Of a stretch of DNA of 64,000 bases, positions 37,633 to 46,568 are shown one piece after another. The position numbers were made by a program, and so were the translations under genes. Position 1 is the first letter of the stretch; every line of letters begins with the position of its first letter. The notes under the pieces were generated by a model that saw nothing but the letters and a program-made list of their open reading frames with translations, was not told the origin of the DNA and ran no database searches. Source of the DNA: Acinetobacter sp. ANC 4178 (GTDB lineage: Bacteria > Pseudomonadota > Gammaproteobacteria > Pseudomonadales > Moraxellaceae); assembly GCF_004331175.1 (NCBI RefSeq), contig NZ_SJOD01000003.1, positions 403,380 through 467,379 of the forward strand, given 5' to 3'.

Positions 37633-38172
37633 TTAAACGCTCTTAATTTTCTGTAAAAATTCTGCGGCTTGTTTCGGTGAAGTTAAACGAATAAATTGAA
37701 TATGCTGATATTGGGGATCATGCATTATCATTTGATATTTTCTTTTATTTCTAGGATATTGCTGAATCAGCCAAACAAAAATCGATTGTTTAGAAAAAAA
37801 TAGCTTTAAACTCTCTCGATTATTAGAGTTTTCCCATAATTTTCTTTGACTCATAAGATTGAATAAACTCCGTTTCGTTAAGTGAAAAAAATTTCTAGAA
37901 AACGAGTAATCCAACCAAACTATGGTATCTATTTTCACCAATTTTAACGACATAGTACGAGTATAATTACCATCTAATACCCAACCACTCGCAGTACTAT
38001 CCATTTTGTTTTTTAATTTTTCGAAAAACACCTCATCCGTTGGTTCTTGCCAATTATCGAGCCAAAATAAATCATCCATTTCAATATAAGCTAAATCTAA
38101 TTTCTGTGCTAACTGTCGGGCAAATGTGGTTTTACCTGATGCAGTTGTTCCAACAATATTAATAAATTTCAT
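37633..38172 (-). CDS. P-loop kinase-like protein (adenylate kinase/FlaR-like fold)
   Basis: A 179-residue P-loop NTPase. Walker A is GTTASGKTTFA at residues ~8-18, and YIEMDDLFW near 30 matches the substrate-Asp strand found in small-molecule kinases and 'DNA topology modulation' FlaR-like proteins. VLDGNYTRTM near 68 and IVWLDYSFSRN near 85 follow the same family pattern. It lacks a signal peptide. AT-rich, and in a two-gene unit with the Nudix gene downstream. Its substrate is unknown; the FlaR name has no proven function. Confidence 0.75.
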   Translation of the reverse strand: MKFINIVGTTASGKTTFARQLAQKLDLAYIEMDDLFWLDNWQEPTDEVFFEKLKNKMDSTASGWVLDGNYTRTMSLKLVKIDTIVWLDYSFSRNFFHLTKRSLFNLMSQRKLWENSNNRESLKLFFSKQSIFVWLIQQYPRNKRKYQMIMHDPQYQHIQFIRLTSPKQAAEFLQKIKSV

Positions 38173-38208
38173 TTAAATAGATTATTTTTTTATGGTTGCA
38201 TAGTTTAC

Positions 38209-38232
38209 TGATCAAGCTCCACCTTGATCAAG
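38209..38232. promoter_or_regulatory. Palindromic site upstream of the thiolase gene
   Basis: TGATCAAG and CTTGATCA form an 8-bp inverted repeat with 6-base spacer, and CTTGATCAAG (38223-38232) is itself a perfect 10-bp palindrome. It lies in the divergent region about 130 bases before the thiolase start and may be an operator. Confidence 0.4.
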
Positions 38233-38360
38233 TTCATATTTCCACATCTCAACTGACCAAAACTATCATGCTGCCTATGTCACTCTTGTCATTGCGCTTC
38301 TGCAATTAAGCATTACACTCAAAAAGCAAAAGTCATGAACAAAATACAAGGAATAACGAG

Positions 38361-39566
38361 ATGAGCGAGGCTTACATTATTGATGCAATACGCACGCCAC
38401 GCGGAAAAGGAAAAAAAGAGGGTTCACTCCATGAGGTGAAACCGATTAGCTTAGTCACAGGATTATTAAAAGAACTACAACAACGCCATCAACTCGACAC
38501 ATCTACAGTCGATGATATCGTTTTAGGCTGTGTTACACCAATTGGTGATCAAGGTGGCGATATTGCCAAAACTGCAGCCATTGCAGCAGGCTGGAACGAT
38601 GATGTAGCAGGTATGCAAATCAATCGTTTCTGTGCATCGGGTTTAGAAGCGGTGAATTTAGCCGCACAAAAAGTCCGTTCTGGTTGGGAAGATATCGTGG
38701 TTGCGGGTGGTGTGGAATCCATGTCACGTGTTCCAATGGGTTCTGATGGTGGCCCTTGGGCGTTAGACCCTGAAACCAACTTAAAATCTTCTTTTGTACC
38801 ACAAGGTGTGGGTGCTGACCTCATCGCAACTTTAGATGGCTATAGCCGTGCAGATGTCGATGCTTTTGCAGTCGCTTCACAACAAAAGGCCGCTGCTGCT
38901 CAAGCAAAAGGTTATTTCAATCAATCAGTGATCCCTGTGAAAGATCATTCAGGGGTCATGATTTTAGAACAAGACGAATTTATCAAAGGCAATACCACCG
39001 TTGAAGGCTTGGCAAAACTGAATGCCAGCTTCGAAATGATGGGACAAATGGGCTTTGATGCTGTTGCTTTACAGAAGTATCCAGAAGCGCAAAAAATCAA
39101 CCATGTCCATCATGCGGGTAACTCATCAGGCATTGTCGATGGAGCTGCGGTAGTATTACTTGCTTCTGAAAAAGCAGTGAAAGAACAAGGTTTAAAACCA
39201 CGCGCTAAAGTTTTGGCGACTGCACTGGTCGGTACAGACCCAACCATCATGCTCACAGGCCCTGCACCTGCTGCACGTAAGGCGTTAGAAAAAGCAGGTC
39301 TAACAATTGATGACATCGACCTGTTCGAAGTGAATGAAGCCTTTGCAGCTGTCGTTATGCGTTTTATTAATGAACTCAATATACCTGCTGAAAAAGTCAA
39401 CGTAAATGGTGGTGCAATTGCGATGGGGCATCCACTTGGAGCAACAGGCGCAATGATTTTAGGCACGTTACTGGATGAGTTAGAGCGTCAAGGCAAGAAA
39501 CGTGGTTTAGCAACATTATGTGTGGGTGGTGGTATGGGCATCGCCACCATTATCGAAGTTGTATAA
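38361..39566 (+). CDS. Acetyl-CoA acetyltransferase / 3-ketoacyl-CoA thiolase
   Basis: A 401-residue thiolase. The nucleophilic Cys is in [12 protein letters not shown] near residue 95, the acidic EVNEAFAAV near 320, His in [10 protein letters not shown] near 360 and the second Cys in TLCVGGGMG near 390. The insert [11 protein letters not shown]...DEFI around residues 190-215 places it with FadI/FadA-type degradative thiolases. It lies 365 bases before a FadJ-type gene, separated by a palindromic element, so the two may still be one functional unit for beta-oxidation. Confidence 0.92.
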   Translation: MSEAYIIDAIRTPRGKGKKEGSLHEVKPISLVTGLLKELQQRHQLDTSTVDDIVLGCVTPIGDQGGDIAKTAAIAAGWNDDVAGMQINRFCASGLEAVNLAAQKVRSGWEDIVVAGGVESMSRVPMGSDGGPWALDPETNLKSSFVPQGVGADLIATLDGYSRADVDAFAVASQQKAAAAQAKGYFNQSVIPVKDHSGVMILEQDEFIKGNTTVEGLAKLNASFEMMGQMGFDAVALQKYPEAQKINHVHHAGNSSGIVDGAAVVLLASEKAVKEQGLKPRAKVLATALVGTDPTIMLTGPAPAARKALEKAGLTIDDIDLFEVNEAFAAVVMRFINELNIPAEKVNVNGGAIAMGHPLGATGAMILGTLLDELERQGKKRGLATLCVGGGMGIATIIEVV

Positions 39567-39930
39567 ACACCTAACTCTGCCAGAAATGTGATATTCGGAA
39601 AGGTCATTCGCAACCTGAGCAAGCTAAAGCGATTATAGCTTTAGCGTAGTGCAAGACAAACGGAGTGCGTAGTTTATGCTAAAGCATAGCTTTGGCCTTG
39701 CGGTACGGCAGAGATTATTAATCTCTGCTATTCGTACCTCAGGTTTTGCGAATGACCATGATTTTGCCTACTTTTGCCGAATGAAAAACAACGTTTCGCA
39801 AGGTAGGTCGAACCAAAGGTTTATCCAGAAATTAAATGAGAGCTAAACAAGACTCTGCTATGTGTATTTTCATAAATATAGATCAACAGATAACTTGCAA
39901 CAAAGCTTATAAAATATTGGACGATGATGT
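39567..39930. other. Gene-free stretch holding a large palindromic element
   Basis: About 364 bases without a gene. Most of it is the 156-bp element at 39602-39757; the last 170 bases are AT-rich and hold the upstream region of the FadJ-type gene. Confidence 0.6.
39602..39757. repeat. 156-bp palindromic element, possible MITE/REP-like or structured RNA
   Basis: Outer arms GGTCATTCGCAACCTGAG (39602-39619) and its reverse complement with a 2-base bulge (39738-39757) enclose three smaller hairpins. These are GCTAAAGC/GCTTTAGC at 39623-39645, GCTAAAGC/GCTTTGGC near 39678-39696, and a perfect 10-bp palindrome GCAGAGATTA/TAATCTCTGC near 39708-39727 nested in GGTAC/GTACC. The layered symmetry is too regular for chance. 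No open frame is inside. Confidence 0.7.
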
Positions 39931-42066
39931 ATGAGCGCTATTCAATACCAAAAAAACACAGACAATATTGTAATTCTTACCCTTGATTCATCAGGACAAT
40001 CTGCCAATACCATGAATGCAGAGTTCCGCGATTCTTTAGATGAAGTGAGTCAAAAGCTCAAAGCTGAAACTGATTTGAAAGGGATTATTTTCCGTTCAGC
40101 GAAAAAAACCTTCTTCGCGGGCGGTGATTTAGATGAGCTAATTCAAGTTCAACCTGAACATGCCACTGATTTTTTTAATATGGTGGAAAAACTCAAAGCT
40201 AATCTGCGCAGCATTGAAACCTTGGGCGTACCTGTAGTAGCGGCCTTAAATGGCACAGCACTGGGTGGAGGTTGGGAAATCGCATTAAGTTGCCATTATC
40301 GTATCGCGATTAATGATCCCAAAACCCAATTTGGTTTACCTGAAGTAACGTTAGGCTTACTTCCGGGTGGTGGTGGTATCGTGCGTATGGTACGTCTACT
40401 GGGTTTACAAAATGCATTACCTTTCTTGATGGAAGGTAAGCAATTTGGTGTCGATAAAGCAAAATCACTTGGCTTGGTGCATGACACTGCTGAAAATGAA
40501 CAAGAGCTTTTGAATAAAGCGATTGCTTGGGTGAAAGCCAATCCCAAAAGCCAGCAACCGTTTGATGTGAAAGGTTACAAAATTCCAGGAGGAGATCCCA
40601 AAACTCCTGCGGTTGCGCAAGTGCTTGCGATTGCCCCTGCCATGTTACGAGACAAAACCAAGGGTTGTTACCCTGCGCCTGAAGCCATTATGGCGGCAGC
40701 AGTTGAAGGTGCTCAAGTCGATGTTGATACAGCGCTTCGTATTGAATCTCGCTATTTCACCCAACTGGCTGTGGGTCAAGTGTCCAAAAATATGATTGGA
40801 ACCTTCTGGCATGGTCTGAATGCAATCAAATCTGGTGCAAGCCGCCCTGCGGATGTTGCTAAATGGCAAGCGAGCAAAGTCGGTGTTTTAGGTGCAGGTA
40901 TGATGGGTGCAGGCATTGCCTACTCAACCGCAATCAAAGGTATTCCAGTCGTCCTAAAAGATGTCTCAGTTGAAAATGCAGAAAAAGGCAAAGCCTATTC
41001 ACAGAAACTCTTGGATAAACGTGTTTCACAAGGTCGGATGACGGCGGAAAAACGTGATCAGGTTTTATCTCTCATCACGGCGACAGCTTCCGCTCAAGAC
41101 CTTCAAGGCTGTGATTTGATTATTGAAGCGGTATTTGAGAATCAAGAACTCAAAGCGAAGGTGACTCAAGAAGCTGAACAATATTTAGCTGAAGGCGGTA
41201 TTTTTGCGTCGAATACTTCAACTTTACCAATCACAGGTTTGGCAACAGCAAGTCAAGCTGCCCAAAACTTTATTGGACTACATTTCTTTAGTCCTGTAGA
41301 CAAAATGCAGTTGGTAGAAATCATCAAGGGCAAACAGACCTCTGCTGAAACATTGGCAAAAGCCTATGACTTTGTCCAGCAAATTGCTAAGACTCCAATT
41401 ATCGTGAATGACAGCCGTGGTTTCTTTACCAGCCGTGTCTTTGGTACGTTTATTCAAGAAGGTATGCGTCTACTTGCTGAAGGTGTGCATCCAGCGAAAA
41501 TTGAAATGGCCGCACTGAAAGCCGGTATGCCTGTTGGCCCACTTGCGATTCAGGATGAAGTATCTTTGACCTTGACTGAACACGTTGCCAGTGAAACTCG
41601 TAAAGCACTACAAGCTGAGGGTAAAGACCTGCCAAAAACGTCGGTTGATGAAGTGGTGCATACCATGATTCATGAACTGAATCGTAAAGGTAAAGCGGCA
41701 GGTGCTGGTTTCTACGACTATCCAGAAAATGGCAAAAAACATTTATGGGATGGACTCAGCCGCTGGCAGAAAGCAAATGATATTACTGAACAGGACATGA
41801 TTGATCGTTTCTTGTTTGTGCAAGCACTCGATACTTTACGCTGCTATGAAGAAGGTGTTTTAGAGTCTGTGATTGATGCCAATGTCGGTTCGATTTTCGG
41901 AATTGGCTTTGCCCCTTGGACGGGTGGTGCCATTCAATTCCTGAATCAAAATGGTATTCAAACATCCTTGCAACGTGCAGAACAACTGGCTGCCCAATAT
42001 GGTGAACGCTTTAATCCGCCACAAATTTTAAGAGAGAAAGTTCAACGCAACGAACTTATTCAATAA
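39931..42066 (+). CDS. fadJ: Multifunctional fatty acid oxidation protein, FadJ/FadB-like
   Basis: A 711-residue bifunctional enzyme with enoyl-CoA hydratase and 3-hydroxyacyl-CoA dehydrogenase activities. N-terminal crotonase domain (~1-200): FAGGDLDELIQ, GTALGGGWEIALSCHYR (first catalytic Glu region) and GLPEVTLGLLPGGGG (second Glu). The dehydrogenase begins VGVLGAGMMGAGIAY (NAD-binding Rossmann) near residue 320 and has LHFFSPVDKMQLVEI with the catalytic His near 455, then a C-terminal helical domain with RKGKAAGAGFYDYP. Length matches FadJ (714) and FadB (729). The upstream thiolase gene would supply the last step. Confidence 0.93.
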   Translation: MSAIQYQKNTDNIVILTLDSSGQSANTMNAEFRDSLDEVSQKLKAETDLKGIIFRSAKKTFFAGGDLDELIQVQPEHATDFFNMVEKLKANLRSIETLGVPVVAALNGTALGGGWEIALSCHYRIAINDPKTQFGLPEVTLGLLPGGGGIVRMVRLLGLQNALPFLMEGKQFGVDKAKSLGLVHDTAENEQELLNKAIAWVKANPKSQQPFDVKGYKIPGGDPKTPAVAQVLAIAPAMLRDKTKGCYPAPEAIMAAAVEGAQVDVDTALRIESRYFTQLAVGQVSKNMIGTFWHGLNAIKSGASRPADVAKWQASKVGVLGAGMMGAGIAYSTAIKGIPVVLKDVSVENAEKGKAYSQKLLDKRVSQGRMTAEKRDQVLSLITATASAQDLQGCDLIIEAVFENQELKAKVTQEAEQYLAEGGIFASNTSTLPITGLATASQAAQNFIGLHFFSPVDKMQLVEIIKGKQTSAETLAKAYDFVQQIAKTPIIVNDSRGFFTSRVFGTFIQEGMRLLAEGVHPAKIEMAALKAGMPVGPLAIQDEVSLTLTEHVASETRKALQAEGKDLPKTSVDEVVHTMIHELNRKGKAAGAGFYDYPENGKKHLWDGLSRWQKANDITEQDMIDRFLFVQALDTLRCYEEGVLESVIDANVGSIFGIGFAPWTGGAIQFLNQNGIQTSLQRAEQLAAQYGERFNPPQILREKVQRNELIQ

Positions 42067-42238
42067 TTTCTCTATCGATAAACGCTGGTTTGGAAACCCT
42101 CTTCCAAATCAGCTACATCTCATAAGCTAAAATAAGAACAATTAAGCTTTTTATAAAATTTGGTCTGTATCCACTCCATTTTATGTTATAAAGTTACATA
42201 ATTTTAAAAGTTTCTTTTTATCCATTGGGTTATTTGTT

Positions 42239-42517
42239 ATGTCAGACGATACTTCTCCTGAAAAATCTCCATGGGGTTGGAAAGCCCTGATTATTGCTAC
42301 AATTCTAAGTGTTATTTTTCTGGTTGTTTTTTATTTAGCAATGCAACACGAACCTGACTATATGCCAGGTAAGCAAAGACTCGCACGTGAAGCACAAGCC
42401 AGCAGTGCGCCAGTAGAACACCAAATGGACATGAGTGCCGAAGAACATAATATGACGGCTGAAGAACATGCTGCCATGACCGACTCCTCGGCATCTACAG
42501 CACATCACGGACATTAA
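42239..42517 (+). CDS. Small membrane protein with His/Met-rich C-terminal tail
   Basis: A 92-residue protein. Residues ~12-35 form one transmembrane helix (ALIIATILSVIFLVVFYLA) after a short charged N-terminus. The rest, probably outside the cytoplasm, ends in a His/Met/Glu-rich tail containing MDMSAEEHNMTAEEHAAM and STAHHGH, a composition often seen in copper- or other metal-binding tails. I recognise no family. It has no strong ribosome-binding site but a clear terminator follows. Metal binding is inference from composition. Confidence 0.55.
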   Translation: MSDDTSPEKSPWGWKALIIATILSVIFLVVFYLAMQHEPDYMPGKQRLAREAQASSAPVEHQMDMSAEEHNMTAEEHAAMTDSSASTAHHGH

Positions 42518-42518
42518 A

Positions 42519-42552
42519 CAAAAAAGCCATCTCTTAGAAGATGGCTTTTTTA
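42519..42552. terminator. Terminator after the His/Met-rich gene
   Basis: A 12-bp stem (AAAAAGCCATCT / AGATGGCTTTTT) with T-run between the small gene and the convergent GNAT gene; works in both directions. Confidence 0.88.
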
Positions 42553-42571
42553 TACCTAAAATTTAGGATTT

Positions 42572-43003
42572 CTAGTCCTGTACAAGCAAGGACATCTGCA
42601 TATCAATATGTGGAATCCCACAATCCATATACGCATCTCCATGTGCTTGAAAGCCTAAATTTTGGTAAAAAGACATTGCATGCACTTGCGAAGAAAGTTG
42701 CAATAAAGGACGTTGTTGGATCCACGCTTGCTGGATAATCTCTTGCATCAAAAGCTTGCCAATCCCTTGTCCACGGTGCGATGCCAATACGGCAACACGC
42801 CCAATGCTATGATTTGGCAATAAGCGGGCTGTCGCAATGGCCTGCTCCCCATCGCACACTACAAAATGCTGTGAAATTTCATCCTGTGCATCCCACTCAT
42901 CTGCCGCAGCAATCTGCTGTTCCTGAATAAATACCTGTTCACGGATCGGTTTTGCATCTGACTGCAATTCAGCCCAAGTCCCTGCCCGAATCTGTAGTGT
43001 CAT
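42572..43003 (-). CDS. GNAT family N-acetyltransferase
   Basis: A ~143-residue acetyltransferase of the GNAT fold, ElaA/YjcF-like. The acetyl-CoA binding motif appears as RVAVLASHRGQGIGKLLM near residue 75, with RGQGIG as the pyrophosphate loop; the C-terminal LSSQVHAMSFYQNLGF is the typical strand-helix. EQVFIQEQQIAAADEWD near the start resembles the ElaA N-terminus. ATG at 43003 with AAGGAAATTGAT upstream is preferred to 43045, which would overlap the preceding gene. Substrate unknown. It follows the methyltransferase gene by ~35 bases and may share its transcript. Confidence 0.85.
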   Translation of the reverse strand: MTLQIRAGTWAELQSDAKPIREQVFIQEQQIAAADEWDAQDEISQHFVVCDGEQAIATARLLPNHSIGRVAVLASHRGQGIGKLLMQEIIQQAWIQQRPLLQLSSQVHAMSFYQNLGFQAHGDAYMDCGIPHIDMQMSLLVQD

Positions 43004-43038
43004 ATCAATTTCCTTCTGCATCTTACTGCCAATACTGC

Positions 43039-44262
43039 TTAGCACTTAGAACCAATATCACGTTGATCCCATTGGTTATTTAACAGCAACTCCAAGGAGT
43101 GTTTTTGAATGCCATACATATTTTTTAATGCCTCAATTTGCGCCAATACCGCAGTATCAGGTGCAACAAAATCGGCGCGCTTGGTGGCTAAAATCATTTT
43201 ATTTTTGCTGGTATGTTCCAAAGCAACAAACTCAAAGACCTTGGTTTCATAGCCATAGGCTTTTAACAGCAATGCACGAATAGTATCTGTCAGCATTTCT
43301 GCCTGTTGACCCGCGTGAATCCCAAAGTGCAACATCGGCTTCAACACGTCTGGGCTTTTCAGTTGTGGGCGCAACTCCTTATGGCAGCACGGCGCGCACA
43401 TAATCATCTGCGCATTTAAGCGAATCCCCGTATGAATGGCAAAATCGGTTGCCACATCACAAGCATGCAACGCAATCATCACATCTAAACGTTCAGGCTG
43501 ATAGGTTCGGACATCCCCTTGGAAAAAATCCAGTTGATTAAATCCCGAAGCCTCTGCCACATGTTGACAGAATTGCACCATCTTTTCATTCAACTCAACG
43601 CCTGTTACAAATGGAACCTGCTGCTGCTTCGCCAAATAATCATATAAAGCAAAGGTTAAATAGCCTTTACCTGAACCAAAATCAACCACGCGTAAAGTCT
43701 GATCTTGAGTCGACAATTGGGTCAAAGCCCCCGAAAAAATTTCCACAAACTTATTAATCTGTTTCCACTTACGTGCCATGCTCGGAATAATCTGACCTTG
43801 AGCATCAGTAATGCCCAAATGTTGCAAGAACAGACTTTCTTGCTCCACAAAACGATGTTTGCTCCGATCATGCGTTTGTGTCGCATGCGCATCTGTTTTG
43901 GTCATTGTCGTTTTCTGAGTAATGGTCAGTAAATCTTTTTTCTTATTGCGCTTGAGTTGCACATCTTGAGTCGATGCAAACAAATTGCCCTGCTTACAAC
44001 AGGCTAAATGCTCCGCAATAATTTGCATGGCATCTGAGATTGGGTAGTTTTTGGTGACATCTTGGGTTTTATGTCGATATAAAACATTCAAAACAGGTTG
44101 CTGTTGTAACTCAATTAGACGGAAAGTCATTTTTTCTAACTGCTGCATTTCGCCCTTGTATTGGCTCAGGATTAAACGCTCAAAACTTTGTGTTTCCAGT
44201 GCTTGCTGTACAGCATCGAGAAACTGTTGTTCCTGAGCAGAAGGAGAAGTCGAGTCAGACAT
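43039..44262 (-). CDS. SAM-dependent methyltransferase (Methyltransf_32-like)
   Basis: A 407-residue protein. The N-terminal ~150 residues are a poorly conserved, helical region. The C-terminal methyltransferase has the SAM-binding VVDFGSGKGYLTFALYDYL near residue 195 and IALHACDVATDFAI near 265, then a CCHKELR cysteine pair. This arrangement resembles the methyltransferase-32 family (related to tRNA Xm4-type enzymes such as TRM13), so an RNA substrate is possible. No partner genes clarify it. It reads toward the GNAT gene. Confidence 0.78.
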   Translation of the reverse strand: MSDSTSPSAQEQQFLDAVQQALETQSFERLILSQYKGEMQQLEKMTFRLIELQQQPVLNVLYRHKTQDVTKNYPISDAMQIIAEHLACCKQGNLFASTQDVQLKRNKKKDLLTITQKTTMTKTDAHATQTHDRSKHRFVEQESLFLQHLGITDAQGQIIPSMARKWKQINKFVEIFSGALTQLSTQDQTLRVVDFGSGKGYLTFALYDYLAKQQQVPFVTGVELNEKMVQFCQHVAEASGFNQLDFFQGDVRTYQPERLDVMIALHACDVATDFAIHTGIRLNAQMIMCAPCCHKELRPQLKSPDVLKPMLHFGIHAGQQAEMLTDTIRALLLKAYGYETKVFEFVALEHTSKNKMILATKRADFVAPDTAVLAQIEALKNMYGIQKHSLELLLNNQWDQRDIGSKC

Positions 44263-44364
44263 ACAATAAACCTAATTAAATTTGCGACTAAATTTTAAAG
44301 CGTCTTACACGAAAAGCAAAATTGAATTACTATACAGTTGTACTTTTAATAAGAAGCAGCCTAT

Positions 44365-45006
44365 ATGACCGCTCCCCTTGTGCAAGATTACCATCATACC
44401 GAAGAGCAATTTAATGTCTGGAGCCATGCGCTTGGGGCAGTGCTTGCCTGCATTGCCACAATTCTGCTCATCATAAAAGGATCTTACCTCACTACAGGAC
44501 AATGGATTGGACTTTGGGTATACGGTTTTAGCATGATTCTGCTATTTACAGGTTCAACCCTGTATCACATGGCGCAAAGCTATGAAAAACGCTTTTGGTT
44601 AAAAAAACTGGATCACACCGCCATTTATTATTTGATTGCAGGGACTTATACCCCGTTTCTGTCCATTGCAATTCCAACCACAAAAGCCCACAACTTACTG
44701 ATTGCGCTCTGGGTGATTGCCCTACTTGGAACACTATTCAAATTAATTTTCATTCATCGTTTTCAGAAGGTTTCCCTGATTGCTTATTTGGTCATGGGCT
44801 GGCTTGCGGTGTTATTAATCAATGATATGCAACGTTATTTATCTTCCGATGCACTCTTTTGGCTGGTTTTAGGCGGTCTGGCTTATACAGTCGGAGCATT
44901 GTTTTATGCCTTAAAACGGGTAAGATATACCCATGCGATCTGGCATGTATTTGTACTGATAGGCGCTGGATCACACTTCCTCGCGATCTATTTGTACGTG
45001 ATTTAA
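44365..45006 (+). CDS. Hemolysin III / PAQR-family membrane protein
   Basis: A 213-residue, seven-helix inner-membrane protein of the hemolysin III (YqfA/PAQR) family. Characteristic features are FNVWSHALGAVLA near the start, SMILLFTGSTLYHMAQS with DHTAIYYLIAGTYTPF near residues 65-95, and HAIWHVFVLIGAGSHFLAI at the end; the His residues of SHALG, LDHTAIY and HAIWH...SHF form the metal site of the family. Its bacterial function is unclear (membrane lipid homeostasis in some). Divergent from the methyltransferase gene. Confidence 0.9.
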   Translation: MTAPLVQDYHHTEEQFNVWSHALGAVLACIATILLIIKGSYLTTGQWIGLWVYGFSMILLFTGSTLYHMAQSYEKRFWLKKLDHTAIYYLIAGTYTPFLSIAIPTTKAHNLLIALWVIALLGTLFKLIFIHRFQKVSLIAYLVMGWLAVLLINDMQRYLSSDALFWLVLGGLAYTVGALFYALKRVRYTHAIWHVFVLIGAGSHFLAIYLYVI

Positions 45007-45078
45007 TCGGCTTCTCTCACGTTTTAGTGACCCTAAAAGAGTAGATGTGAGTTCGATTTCCCGTTGTTTTTTTAAAAA

Positions 45079-45110
45079 ATTACGCCTTTTTTAAAAAGAT
45101 TACGCTTTTA
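45079..45110. promoter_or_regulatory. Direct repeat upstream of the MHS transporter gene
   Basis: ATTACGC occurs at 45079-45085 and 45099-45105, 20 bases apart, each preceded by an A-run and followed by TTTT. It lies ~50 bases before the start codon and may be an operator. Confidence 0.35.
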
Positions 45111-45150
45111 AAACTAAGTTTTTTTAATTTTAGTAAGTGTAAGGTTATCC

Positions 45151-46461
45151 ATGGCGTCATCAACTACAGCTACAACAGAAGTAGCAACAAATTCAAAATT
45201 TCGTGTACTCACAGCAAGTCTGGTGGGTACTACCATCGAATTCTTCGATTTTTATATCTATGCCACGGCAGCGGTCATTATTTTTCCGCATCTGTTCTTC
45301 CCTGCAAGTACAGACCCAATGACAGCAACCATTCAGTCACTTGCAACTTTTGCCATTGCCTTTATTGCACGCCCAATTGGTGCCGCATTATTTGGTCATT
45401 TAGGTGATCGTATCGGTCGTAAAGCCACCTTGGTTGCCGCCCTACTGACCATGGGCATTTCCACGGTGTGTATTGGCTTATTACCTACTTATGCTCAAAT
45501 TGGTATTGTCGCACCTTTACTGCTTGCACTTTGCCGCTTAGGTCAAGGGCTTGGTTTAGGCGGTGAATGGTCGGGTGCCGTATTATTGGCAACCGAAAAT
45601 GCCCCTGAAGGGAAACGTGCTTGGTATGGCATGTTTCCGCAGTTGGGTGCACCCATCGGTTTTATTTTGGCAACAGGCTCCTTCTTAACCTTAGGCGCAT
45701 TAATGTCTGAACAAGACTTTATGCAATGGGGTTGGCGCATTCCATTTATTGCCAGCGCTATTTTGGTAATTGTAGGTCTATGGATTCGTCTCCAACTACA
45801 TGAAACTCCTGCATTCCAAAAAGTACTCGACAAGCAAAAAGAAGTGAATGTACCGTTCAAAGAAGTCATGACCAAGCATTTCCCAATGTTGGTATTGGGT
45901 ACAATCGCAGCAATCTGTACTTTTGTGGTGTTCTATCTCACGACTGTATTTGCTTTGAACTGGGGAACCACAAAACTTGGCTATTCACGCGCTGAATTCT
46001 TAGAATTACAATTGGTTGCAACACTTTGTTTTGCTGCTTTTATCCCACTTTCTGCGGTATTGGCAGAAAAATTTGGCCGTAAAACCACCTCGATTGCAGT
46101 TTGCGTACTGTCAGCATTATTCGGTCTAGTTTTCTCAAGCATGCTCGAATCTGGTAATACCTTTGTGGTGTTCTTATTCTTATGTACTGGTTTAGCCATT
46201 ATGGGCTTAACGTATGGTCCAATTGGGACGGTGTTGTCTGAAATTTTTCCAACTTCAGTTCGTTATACTGGCTCGGCGTTAACCTTTAACCTCGCGGGTA
46301 TTTTCGGTGCATCATTTGCGCCACTGATTGCCACCAAATTGGCAACCACTTACGGATTATATGCTGTGGGTTATTATCTCACGGCGGCGTCAATTCTTTC
46401 CTTGTTGGCATTCCTTGCCATTCGTGAAACTAAAAATGATGATGTAAATAATCAAGTGTAA
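45151..46461 (+). CDS. MFS transporter of the metabolite:H+ symporter (MHS) family
   Basis: A 436-residue, twelve-helix major facilitator. MHS-family features are GTTIEFFDFYIYATAAV in helix 1, the conserved GHLGDRIGRKATL loop between helices 2 and 3, CRLGQGLGLGGEWSGAVLLATE in helix 4-5, and LAEKFGRKTTS at the second loop. Relatives carry proline/betaine, shikimate, citrate or alpha-ketoglutarate; no flanking catabolic genes decide which. A repeat-bearing upstream region (45079-45110) suggests regulation. A strong terminator follows. Confidence 0.9.
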   Translation: MASSTTATTEVATNSKFRVLTASLVGTTIEFFDFYIYATAAVIIFPHLFFPASTDPMTATIQSLATFAIAFIARPIGAALFGHLGDRIGRKATLVAALLTMGISTVCIGLLPTYAQIGIVAPLLLALCRLGQGLGLGGEWSGAVLLATENAPEGKRAWYGMFPQLGAPIGFILATGSFLTLGALMSEQDFMQWGWRIPFIASAILVIVGLWIRLQLHETPAFQKVLDKQKEVNVPFKEVMTKHFPMLVLGTIAAICTFVVFYLTTVFALNWGTTKLGYSRAEFLELQLVATLCFAAFIPLSAVLAEKFGRKTTSIAVCVLSALFGLVFSSMLESGNTFVVFLFLCTGLAIMGLTYGPIGTVLSEIFPTSVRYTGSALTFNLAGIFGASFAPLIATKLATTYGLYAVGYYLTAASILSLLAFLAIRETKNDDVNNQV

Positions 46462-46494
46462 TCACGATCACACCCGATGGCATCTTAAAACGAC

Positions 46495-46534
46495 AAAAAA
46501 CCCTCAAACCATGCAACGTTTGAGGGTTTTTTTT
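46495..46534. terminator. Bidirectional terminator
   Basis: A 15-bp stem (AAAAAACCCTCAAAC / GTTTGAGGGTTTTTT) with an 8-base loop and long T-run between the convergent MHS and metallophosphoesterase genes. Confidence 0.92.
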
Positions 46535-46568
46535 ATACTTATACCCATTGAATATCTAAAGCGTTGGA

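Noticed and set aside
39602..39757. CRISPR array
   Set aside because: The repeats are nested inverted repeats, not regularly spaced direct repeats with unique spacers.
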